Origin: Hyphomicrobiales bacterium
GTDB lineage: Bacteria > Pseudomonadota > Alphaproteobacteria > Rhizobiales > Rhizobiaceae
Direction: 5' to 3'
Assembly (NCBI GenBank): GCA_900469625.1
Contig: UBXV01000013.1
Coordinates: 62,001-126,000, forward strand
DNA length: 64,000 nucleotides
This document shows positions 53,781 to 62,200 of this stretch, piece by piece. The position numbers were made by a program, and so were the translations under genes. Position 1 is the stretch's first letter; every line of letters begins with the position of its first letter. Under the pieces are notes generated by a model that searched no databases, was not told the DNA's origin, and saw only the letters and a list, made by a program, of their open reading frames with translations.

Positions 53781-53796
53781 TGGCACGGCGCTTGCT
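53781..53796 (+). promoter_or_regulatory. Sigma-54 (-24/-12) promoter of the importer operon
   Basis: TGGCACGGCGCTTGCT matches the consensus TGGCACG-N4-TTGCW at every position. The start site would fall near 53808, about 43 bases before the ATG of the binding-protein gene. Downstream of two enhancer-like repeats and of the gene for a sigma-54 activator. Confidence 0.93.
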
Positions 53797-53850
53797 CCCA
53801 TTGGGTCGGACACCAGACAAGCGGTGTCCCTATTGGGAGGAGATACCTAT

Positions 53851-55170
53851 ATGTTGAAGACCATTGCTGCGGCGATGCTGATGTCGGCTGCCTTCGTTGT
53901 GACGGTTCACGCCCAGGACGGCGGAAAAGTCACGATCGTCACGTCGTTTTCCAAGGACGTGACCGATCCGTTCAAGGCCGGTTTCGAGGCCGCAAATCCC
54001 GGCTTTACCCTTGATGTCCAGAACAAGAGCACCAGCTCGGGCGTCAAGTACATCGACGAGACCAAGGTGAACAACCAGGTCGATCTGTTCTGGGCATCGG
54101 CGCCCGACGCGTTCGACAGCCTGAAGAGCCGCGAACTTCTGGCCAAGTTCACGCCTTCGGTCACCGGCCTGCCCGAAAAGGTCGGCTCCTACCCCGTCAA
54201 CGACAAGGACGGCTACTACTTCGGCTTTGCCGCGTCCGGTTACGGCATCATGTCGAACGACCGTTATCTTGAGGCCAACGACCTGCCGAAGCCGGTCGAG
54301 TGGAGCGACCTGACCAAGCCGGAATACCATGACCACATCGCGATCGCAGCACCCTCGCGTTCGGGCACGACCCATCTGACGATCGAGACTATCCTGCAGG
54401 GCGAAGGCTGGGACAAGGGCTGGGCGACGCTGAAGGGCATCGGCGGCAACCTGCAGCAAGTGACCGAGCGCTCCTTCGGCGTTCCTGACGCCGTCAACTC
54501 CGGCCAGACCGGCATCGGCATCGTCATCGACTTCTTCGCCTTCTCGGCGCAGGCAAGCGGCTTCCCTGTTTCCTTTGCCTATCCGTCGGTCACAACAGTC
54601 GTTCCGGCCAACATCGGCATCGTTGCCAATGCACCGAACCAGGCTGGCGCCGAAGCCTTCGTCAACTACCTGCTTTCGGAAAAGGGCCAGGCCGTCCTGC
54701 TCGAGCCGGCGATCCGTCGCCTGCCGATCAACCCTGCCCTCTACGAAAAGGCGCCTGAAGGCTTCCCGAACCCCTTCAAGGACCCGCGCTTCCAGTCGAT
54801 GATCACGTTTGACAGCGACGTTTCGAAGAAGCGCACCGATGTCGTCGATACGCTCTACGATCAGCTGATCTCGTTCCAGCTCGACAACATCAAGGGCGCG
54901 ACCAAGGCGATCCACGAAGCGGAAAAGGCCGTTGCCGCCAACGAGCAGGCAGCCGCCCGCGCACTGTTGACGGAAGCCCACGCGCTGATCGCCGCCATGC
55001 CGATCACGGCGGAAGAAGCGGCCAGCCAGCAGGTCCGCGACGCCTTTACCGGCGGCGAGGAAAAGACCGCCCGCCAGGCCGAGCTCGAGCAGAAGTGGGC
55101 TGCCTTTGCGAGCGAGAAGTACGCCGCTGCCAAGGCCAAGGCCGAAGAGGCGCTCGCCCTCGTCGACTAA
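53851..55170 (+). CDS. ABC importer binding protein, AfuA-like (probable phosphate-ester or sugar-phosphate ligand)
   Basis: 439 residues from ATG 53851 with GGGAGGAG upstream. Signal peptide ends at VHAQD near 22. It resembles proteins often called iron(III)-binding (AfuA/FbpA), but AfuA proteins of enteric and Pasteurella relatives bind sugar phosphates. Paralogue of the protein at 48998. The C-terminal 120 residues form an Ala/Glu-rich helical tail (KAIHEAEKAVAANEQAAARA) shared with that paralogue. Control by a sigma-54 promoter and the PgtBA-like pair suggests induction by the ligand. A hairpin follows the stop codon. Confidence 0.87.
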   Translation: MLKTIAAAMLMSAAFVVTVHAQDGGKVTIVTSFSKDVTDPFKAGFEAANPGFTLDVQNKSTSSGVKYIDETKVNNQVDLFWASAPDAFDSLKSRELLAKFTPSVTGLPEKVGSYPVNDKDGYYFGFAASGYGIMSNDRYLEANDLPKPVEWSDLTKPEYHDHIAIAAPSRSGTTHLTIETILQGEGWDKGWATLKGIGGNLQQVTERSFGVPDAVNSGQTGIGIVIDFFAFSAQASGFPVSFAYPSVTTVVPANIGIVANAPNQAGAEAFVNYLLSEKGQAVLLEPAIRRLPINPALYEKAPEGFPNPFKDPRFQSMITFDSDVSKKRTDVVDTLYDQLISFQLDNIKGATKAIHEAEKAVAANEQAAARALLTEAHALIAAMPITAEEAASQQVRDAFTGGEEKTARQAELEQKWAAFASEKYAAAKAKAEEALALVD

Positions 55171-55183
55171 CACCGGCTCAAGA

Positions 55184-55208
55184 GGCCGCCTGCTATCCGC
55201 GGGCGGCC
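55184..55208 (+). promoter_or_regulatory. Hairpin between binding-protein and permease genes
   Basis: GGCCGCCTGC-TATCC-GCGGGCGGCC, a 10-bp stem with one T-G wobble, 14 bases after the stop of the binding-protein gene and 175 bases before the permease start. Third case in this window of a hairpin at this place in an ABC operon. Confidence 0.65.
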
Positions 55209-55382
55209 ATTCCCGAAAACATTTGCCTTCGCCAAGCCTGACGCGCCTGCCTGGCGGCTCTTGCGGACCGAACCGGTCCGGGAGCCATCGTGCAGCAGCG
55301 AGCGTTGCTGCGCCCTCGCGATCCTGAAGCGCGGGGCGAGCAAGGCGCATCAGGCTTGTCGATCACAATCCGGAGTCCGCCC

Positions 55383-57092
55383 ATGGCGCTCGTTCAATCC
55401 ATTCCCATAAGACGCGTCTCGGCCAAGCCCGGACAGATCTTCGCAATCGCGCTGATCGCGCTTTTCCTTGCAATCTTCCTGATCATCCCGGCCGGAACGG
55501 TCATCTACACCGCCTTCACCGAGAAGGGCACCGGCGCGCTGACGATCGTGAACTTCGTCGATTTCTTCAACACGGACCTGTTCCGGCGCTCGTTCTTCAA
55601 TTCCGTCTACGTCTCCGGCATGTCGGTCGTCTGGGCGACCGCCATCGCGCTCCCGCTGGCGGTCCTGACCACCCGCTTCGATTTCCGTGGCTCGCTGATC
55701 ATCCAGACGCTCGGTTTCGTGCCGCTGATCATGCCGCCCTTCGTCGGAGCGGTCGCCATGCAGCTGCTCTTCGGCCGCAACGGCACCGTCAACCTGATCC
55801 TCAACGACTGGTTCGGCATCCGCATTCCCTTCATGGAAGGGCTGAACGGCGTGATCTTCGTGCAGTCGCTGCACTATTTCCCCTTCATCCTCATCAACCT
55901 GTCGACCAGCCTGCGCAACATCGACCGCTCGATGGAGGAAGCCGCCCAGAACCTCGGCTCGTCGGGCGTCCGGCTGTTTCGCCGCATCGTCTTCCCGCTG
56001 GCCATGCCCGGCTACCTCGCCGGCGCCTCACTGGTCTTCGTCAAGGTTTTCGACGACCTGGCGACACCGCTGCTTCTCAACGTCAAGGACATGCTGGCGC
56101 CGCAGGCTTACCTGCGCGTTACCTCGGTCGGCCTCACCGATCCCATGGGTTATGTCATCTCGGTCATCCTGATCGCGGTCTCGATCTTCGCCATGTGGCT
56201 GTCAGCCGTCGCCATGCGCGGCAAGGATTATTCGACGACGCAGCGCGGTGGCGGTGGCCTTTCCCGTCGCAAGCTCAGCCGCGGCGAAAGCGTCATTGCC
56301 TATGGCGTCGTCGGCCTGATCCTGCTGCTCGTGCTGTCGCCGCATATCGGCCTTTTGCTGCTGTCGCTTGCGACCGTCTGGTCGTTCAGCCCGCTTCCCG
56401 ATGCCTATACGGTCGCCCATTACGGCCGCGTCTTCGGCGAGAGTTCGCTCTACATCAAGAACACGCTGATCTATGCCAGCCTTGCCGGCCTGATCGACGT
56501 GGTCATCGGCGGCGCGATTGCCTATCTCGTGCTGCGCACCAAGGTCGTCGGCCGCCGCTGGCTCGACTGGGCAGCAACGGCAGCACTCGCCATCCCCGGC
56601 GTCGTGCTCGGCATCGGCTATCTCAGGACGTTCTACGGCATCACGCTGCCCGACGGTACGCCGCTTGCAACCCTCTGGGTGATGGTGGTGCTTGCGCTTG
56701 CCATCCGCCGGCTGCCCTATGCGCTCAGGGCCTGCTACGCTGCCCTGCAGCAGGTGTCGGAATCGCTGGAGGAGGCGGCCGAAAACCTCGGCGCCACCAA
56801 GCAGCGGACGATCCGGCGCATCGTGTTGCCGCTGATGACTGGCGGCCTGCTCGCCGGCTTCGTTACCAGCTTCTCGACGGCCGCCGTCGAGCTGTCGGCA
56901 ACCCTGATGCTGATCCAGAGCAACTCGGACGCACCGATCGCCTACGGGCTCTACGTCTTCATGCAATCGCCGGCGGGTCGTGGCCCGGGCGCTGCCCTCG
57001 GCGTCATCGCCGTGATCATGGTCGCGCTCTGCACCCTGCTCTCGCACTACGTCATCGAGCGTCGCCAGAAGGCGCTCGGCGTGACGAAATAG
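55383..57092 (+). CDS. ABC importer permease, two-domain FbpB/AfuB type
   Basis: 569 residues from ATG 55383. About twelve helices in two homologous halves (about 25-275 and 315-560). Each half has an EAA loop: SMEEAAQNLGSSGVRLFRRI and SLEEAAENLGATKQRTIRRI. A fused permease of this form pairs with one ATPase homodimer. The frame opens at 55290, but those 31 codons lie in the spacer after the hairpin. Partner of the ATPase 19 bases downstream. Confidence 0.93.
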   Translation: MALVQSIPIRRVSAKPGQIFAIALIALFLAIFLIIPAGTVIYTAFTEKGTGALTIVNFVDFFNTDLFRRSFFNSVYVSGMSVVWATAIALPLAVLTTRFDFRGSLIIQTLGFVPLIMPPFVGAVAMQLLFGRNGTVNLILNDWFGIRIPFMEGLNGVIFVQSLHYFPFILINLSTSLRNIDRSMEEAAQNLGSSGVRLFRRIVFPLAMPGYLAGASLVFVKVFDDLATPLLLNVKDMLAPQAYLRVTSVGLTDPMGYVISVILIAVSIFAMWLSAVAMRGKDYSTTQRGGGGLSRRKLSRGESVIAYGVVGLILLLVLSPHIGLLLLSLATVWSFSPLPDAYTVAHYGRVFGESSLYIKNTLIYASLAGLIDVVIGGAIAYLVLRTKVVGRRWLDWAATAALAIPGVVLGIGYLRTFYGITLPDGTPLATLWVMVVLALAIRRLPYALRACYAALQQVSESLEEAAENLGATKQRTIRRIVLPLMTGGLLAGFVTSFSTAAVELSATLMLIQSNSDAPIAYGLYVFMQSPAGRGPGAALGVIAVIMVALCTLLSHYVIERRQKALGVTK

Positions 57093-57111
57093 AATTTCGG
57101 GAGGAACAATC

Positions 57112-58212
57112 ATGACTGTCAACATCAACAGCACGGCACTCGCTGCCAGCCCCGCGAAGGCGATCAGCATCAGCGACGTCAATCTGTACTACGGCGCCCT
57201 TCACGTGCTGAAGGACATCAACCTCGAGATACAGCCGGGCGAATTCTTCGCCTTTCTCGGACCGTCCGGCTGCGGCAAGACCACGCTTCTCCGGCTGATC
57301 GCCGGCTTCAATGAAGCCCGGCAGGGCAAGGTCGTGATCGGCGGGCAGGACGTGCTCGACATGCCGCCATGGAAGCGGGACATCGGCATGGTGTTCCAGT
57401 CCTATGCACTCTGGCCGCACATGACGGTTGCCGCCAATGTCGCCTTCGGACTGGAGGAACGTCGCCTGCCCCGTGCGGAGGTCGAGCGTCGGGTTCAGGC
57501 CGCCCTCGAGCTGGTCGGATTGAAACATCTCGCCGACCGTCGCCCGTCGCAGCTGTCCGGCGGGCAGCAGCAGCGCGTGGCCTTGGCGCGCACCATCGCC
57601 ATCGAACCGAAGGTGCTTCTGCTGGACGAACCGCTTTCCAACCTCGACGCCAAGATGCGCGTCGAGGTCCGCCGCGAGCTGCGCGACCTGCAGCAGCGAC
57701 TGAAGCTGACGACGATCTTCGTTACCCACGACCAGGAAGAGGCCAATACCGTCTGCGATCGCATCGCCGTTTTCAACGAAGGGCGCATCCAGCAGGTCGG
57801 CACACCGATGGGGCTCTACGAAAAGCCCGCCAACCTGTTCGTCGCCAACTTCCTCGGTACGGCCAATATCCTCGACGGCACCGTTTCCGGTTCCGGCGCG
57901 CAGCGCAGCTTCGAGGTGAAGGGCGCAGGCTCCATCCCGATCCCGGAGGGCGCGTCAGTGCCTGCGGGCGCAAAGCTGGTCTTCCGGCCGCAATATGCGA
58001 CGTTGGGCACGCTGGAGCCGGGCGCCGTCGCCCTTACCGGCACAATCGCCCATCGCGAGTTCCTCGGCGCCACCGTGCGTTATGGGGTGCAGGTCGGCAC
58101 GGCGACCGTGCTGATCGATGCGCCGTTCCACTCGGGCGAAACCCTGCTTGAAACAGGTGCCACGACGACGCTCGGCCTCAAGCCGTCTTCGGCGCTCTGG
58201 CTTTCCGAATAA
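57112..58212 (+). CDS. ABC importer ATPase, FbpC/PotA type
   Basis: 366 residues from ATG 57112 with GGGAGGA upstream. Walker A GPSGCGKTT near 53-61, Q-loop VFQSYALWPHMTV, signature LSGGQQQRVALARTIA, Walker B LLLDEPLSNLDA, H-loop FVTHDQEEA and a C-terminal TOBE domain (LVFRPQYATLGTLEPGAVAL). Completes the importer. A hairpin (58221-58248) follows 8 bases later. Confidence 0.93.
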   Translation: MTVNINSTALAASPAKAISISDVNLYYGALHVLKDINLEIQPGEFFAFLGPSGCGKTTLLRLIAGFNEARQGKVVIGGQDVLDMPPWKRDIGMVFQSYALWPHMTVAANVAFGLEERRLPRAEVERRVQAALELVGLKHLADRRPSQLSGGQQQRVALARTIAIEPKVLLLDEPLSNLDAKMRVEVRRELRDLQQRLKLTTIFVTHDQEEANTVCDRIAVFNEGRIQQVGTPMGLYEKPANLFVANFLGTANILDGTVSGSGAQRSFEVKGAGSIPIPEGASVPAGAKLVFRPQYATLGTLEPGAVALTGTIAHREFLGATVRYGVQVGTATVLIDAPFHSGETLLETGATTTLGLKPSSALWLSE

Positions 58213-58220
58213 TCGAGCAG

Positions 58221-58248
58221 TCACCCGCCGGCCATTTCCGGCGGGTGA
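58221..58248 (+). terminator. Hairpin after the ATPase gene
   Basis: TCACCCGCCGG, a 6-base loop and CCGGCGGGTGA, 11-bp perfect stem. It has no T-run, so it may be a weak terminator or a 3'-end stabiliser between the importer and the phosphatase gene 48 bases further on. Confidence 0.6.
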
Positions 58249-58296
58249 CCCACCTTCGTCAATTCCGGCCCGAGGCCGCAGTCTTTCGAGCATGCC

Positions 58297-58956
58297 ATGA
58301 CATCCCCCCTGCCAAACATCATCCTCATCCGCCACGGCGAAACCCAGTGGAACGTCGCTGGCCGGCTGCAAGGCCGAAAGGACACGCCGCTGACCGCAAA
58401 CGGCGTGCGCCAGGCGCTCGCAGTCGGCCTCAGGCTGGCGGAAAGAATTGCCACCGAGACGAAGCTCGCGTTTTGGGTCAGCCCGCTCGGGCGCGCACGC
58501 CAGACGGCCTCGATTCTCGCAGACATCTGGTCCGTCCCCTTCGAGGAGTTTACCCACGACCAGGCGCTGGTGGAGCGGTCCTACGGCTCCTGGGAGGGCC
58601 GCGCCCACGACGAGATCGAGCGGGATCTGCCGGATGAATACGAGTCTCAGAACGCCGAGCCCTGGGACTACGCCATGCCCGGCGGCGAAAGCCGCACGAT
58701 GCTCGACGCCCGGCTGATCGCCTGGCTCGCGACGCTCGATCGCGACAAGACCCATGTGGTCGTCACCCATAGCGGCTGCGTGCGCGCCCTGCGTGGTATC
58801 TATACCAAGGCATCCCGCGCGGAGATCCTTGCCTACCGCGAACCGCAGACGGCGTCCTTCCTGCTGTCATCAGGCAATGAGACCATGATCGGCATTCCGC
58901 TCACCATCCTGCGCGCGCTCGGCTGCGAAGGCGAGGGTCGGACTGTCTGGATCTGA
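58297..58956 (+). CDS. Histidine phosphatase (phosphoglycerate-mutase-like) family protein
   Basis: 219 residues. The catalytic motif LIRHGETQWNVAGRLQGRKD holds the phospho-histidine (RHG, about H13). WVSPLGRARQTASIL, ERSYGSWEGRA and VVTHSGCVRALRG carry the remaining arginine, glutamate and second histidine. Cytoplasmic, of GpmB/CobC size. It is 84 bases downstream of the importer ATPase on the same strand. If the importer takes up phosphate esters, this enzyme could dephosphorylate them inside the cell. Alternatively it is an unrelated housekeeping phosphatase. Confidence 0.87.
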   Translation: MTSPLPNIILIRHGETQWNVAGRLQGRKDTPLTANGVRQALAVGLRLAERIATETKLAFWVSPLGRARQTASILADIWSVPFEEFTHDQALVERSYGSWEGRAHDEIERDLPDEYESQNAEPWDYAMPGGESRTMLDARLIAWLATLDRDKTHVVVTHSGCVRALRGIYTKASRAEILAYREPQTASFLLSSGNETMIGIPLTILRALGCEGEGRTVWI

Positions 58957-59282
58957 ACGGCACGGGCAATACGAGCAAATCTCGCCGCGATGGCGGGGGT
59001 TGTTGTAGCCCGTGTCCGCCCTTATCCGGCAGCGGCAGTCACGAGGATCCCCCTCTTTCCTATGCCTGTCACAGGGATCTAGACGGCCCAAGTCCTTGGG
59101 CCAAAAGGATTTTTACCTGACGGGCGTCAGGTCACTGGATTCCGGCACGAGGCCGGAATGAGGGAGACCGCATGCGCCCCTCACACAGACACCGTCAAAC
59201 CTTAGATCCTGGAAACGAACCCCGCCACGGCGGGGTTCGCCTTCGCGTATAGTGGAGACGGCATCCCCAGCCGCGATCGGTT
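58957..59282. repeat. Intergenic cluster of inverted repeats
   Basis: 326 bases without a gene. Four perfect hairpins in a row: GGCCCAAG-TC-CTTGGGCC (59085-59102), ACCTGAC-GGGC-GTCAGGT (59115-59132), ATTCCGGC-ACGAG-GCCGGAAT (59139-59159) and CGAACCCCGC-CACG-GCGGGGTTCG (59216-59239). The words around the third hairpin (GGATTCCGGC...GGAATGAGGGAG) resemble a common rhizobial intergenic element. The cluster probably ends transcription from both sides (phosphatase gene, plus; EEP autotransporter gene, minus). Confidence 0.6.
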
Positions 59283-62200
59283 CTAGAACCGAACCTTCAG
59301 CCGTGCGTTGACGCCGTGATCGGACACGCCCGACCCGACCTGGCCGGAATAATTCACGCCCAGCGTCGCTGAAGGTGCGATGTTGAAATCGACACCAGCT
59401 TCGACAATGGCCGCGTCCCTGGCGATCGGCGCGCCTGCAACGGTGAAGGCATCGCCACCCGAAAAGGCCAGGGCCGAGGTCGGGATGACGTCGCCGAAGG
59501 CATGCCGCCAGCCGACCGTGCCGCGCATCGTCGCCACCGTTTCGCCGAAGGCGACGTCGCGCGAAGCCCGCAGACCGATGGTCGTGAAGGTCGCATCGCT
59601 GTGATCCGCTGCACCTCCAAGTGCTGCGGCGCCGCCACCCTCCTTGAACGCATCCGTATCGAGGTTGAGGTAAGCCAGATTGGCGAAACCTTCGAAGCCG
59701 AAGGGACCGGCTTCCATCGCATAGCTCGCTTCCCCGAAGAGCTGCGCGGTCCGCGCGTCATAGACAGCCGACAGGGCATCTTCGAAACCGGGGAAAAGCA
59801 CGCTTCTCGACGTTTCGATCCGGTGCCAGCTATGGGTTGCTCCCGCCGTCAGCGACAACGCGCCGATCTGCGTGCCGGCGTGAACGCCGATATGGTAGTT
59901 CTCGCTGTCGCCGGAGGAGCGGCGATCGGCAGCATCGAAGTTCGAGCGGCTATAGCCGCCTGCAAGGCCGAGACGCCACGTGTCGCCGACGAGGCCGTCC
60001 ATGCCGGCGAGGAAGCCGCTGGTATTGCGATCGAAGGCCGCGGCATTGTCATTGCCATCCGTGTCGCCCCAGGTGCCGAAGGCCTGGCTCCAGAAAGCGA
60101 AGCGGTCCGTATCCGGCGCTACGCTTTCAATGCCGCCCTCGCCATAGGCAAGCACCGGCGTCGTCTTGCCATGGTCGTCGCCGAAGGCCGAGCGGATGCG
60201 ATTGATGGCAACATCCCGCAGCAACAGACCGTCCTGCAGCAGCATGCCCTTCACCGAGCTGTGGATTTCGCCGGAGAGCTGGTCGAAGGCCAGGGGAGCT
60301 GCCGTCTTGTCGAGATTGATGACCGCCGCATAGGCGGCATTGGCAAAGCCGAGGCTGTCTGCGCCGGCCGCTGCGGCTTTCTGGTTGGCCGTGACCGCGA
60401 CATCGTCGAAGCGGATGTCGTTGCGGCTGAGTGTGAGGGTGACGTCATTGGCGCCATAGGCAAGCGTCGGGTCGAGGAACGCGAGGCTGGAGGCGACGTC
60501 GGCGAACGTTCCCGACACACCGCCATCCGCCGACAGGATCTTGTAGGCCGTCTGTGGCGCGTAGGCGTTGCCGCTCGCCAAGGCCAGCACGGAACCGCCA
60601 TTGAGGATCGCCTTGCCGGTCGCCGCGATCCGGTCGCTCTCGCCCTTTTCGTTGGCCTCGACATGATAGGCCGAGCCGGCAGCGAAGGTGATGTCGCCGG
60701 TGACGTTCAGCGTGCCGATCGAGTTACCAGGCGCAATCACGCCGCCGTTTGCGACCGTCAGACTGCCGAAGGAGCCGACACCGCCGATGGTACCACCGGT
60801 CTCGACGACGAGCTTGGAGGACGACGCGATCGAGCCCTGGACCGACAGCAGGCCGGATTTGACCACGGTCTCGCCGGTGTAGGTGTTCTGGCCGGAAAGA
60901 ACCAAAGCGCCCGCACCGAGCTTGGTCAGGCTTCCCGCCCCGGTGATCGCCCGCTCGATCGCCAGGACATTCTGCGCATCGGCAATGTCGAACGAACCGC
61001 CTGCGCCTTCGAGCACCACGTCACGGTTGAGCAGGTGCATGTCCCGCCCGGTGACCCTGAGCCCGCCGCCGTCGAGCCGCAGCTTGGCGTCGGCATTGCC
61101 GAGTGCCGCATCCTCATTGACGATCACCGTGCCGCCGTCGGCAACACGCGTCTCGCCGATGAAGGAATGGTCGTCGATGCAATAGTCGCGGATCGCCTGC
61201 TGGAAGCGCGGGTCGGCGCTGGCGCAGTCGAGCAAGGTCTTCTTTTCCGTGTCGGTCAGTCCGGCAAGGATCGGCAGGCCGTTCTCGTCGGAGATCTGTC
61301 CGAGATAGACATCGTTGCGCATGTTGTTGCGGCTGAGGACGAATTCCTTGCCCTTCTCGGCGAAGGTGGAAGCCTTCTCGCCCCAGACGACACGCGTCTT
61401 GGCGGCTGCCGACCCGGGATCGGTGTAGGTTTCGAGCACCGGCCCCACCCAGCGCAGCGTGTGGGCGACGGGCTCGTGGTCGGACAGCGGCGTCTTCGAA
61501 CCGTCTGGGTTGGTCACGTAGCTGACATCGGTGATGACGCCGGAATAGGGATCGTTCGGGTCGTCGTTGATCGTCCACCACTTGCCGAACGGTCGCGATG
61601 CCAGGAAATGGTCGATCTTGACGCGGTGCCAGCTCGCCCAGACGTTGGTCGCGTCTTCGCCGTGGGATGGCCACGTCACGCTGCCGTCGTTCAGGCCGTG
61701 CGGGGTAAACTGTTCGCGCTCACTCGGAAGCTGTAGCAGCTGGTACTGTTTCTTCAGGATGTTCATCGTCTGCGGCAGGTTGCCAGCGACAGGATACATC
61801 TCGTCGGCAAAAAGCCCGGTGGGCACGGTCGAAGCGTTGATAGCCGATGCGGACTTGCCCTTCCATTGCGCGATATAGGCATCGAGGGCCTGCTGGTCCT
61901 TCGCATATTCGCGCAGCAGGCCGAGATAGAAGGTGTTGCTCGGGCTCTTTACATAGGTCTTCAGCAACAGCTCCTGCTGGCTGATCGAATGCAGGCCGCG
62001 CTCAGAGACGTCGCCGGCGTTGAAGTCGCCGGTTAGGATCACTGGCCGGGTCTCGCCCTTGGCCCACTTGTTCAGGCCCTTGGCCTCCTCGATGCGGTTG
62101 GTGGCCGGGTCGTAGTAGTTGAGATGCGTGGTGCCGACCACGGTCTGCGGCTTGCTGACCGTCGGGTCGACGACGGTAAAGGTCGCGATGTCGCCAAGCG

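Noticed and set aside
53851-58212. Plain iron(III) importer reading (FbpABC) for this operon
   Set aside because: Nothing in the sequence shows iron-ligand residues or a Fur box, and the linkage to a PgtBA-like pair and a phosphatase favours a phosphate ester. Kept as an alternative only.
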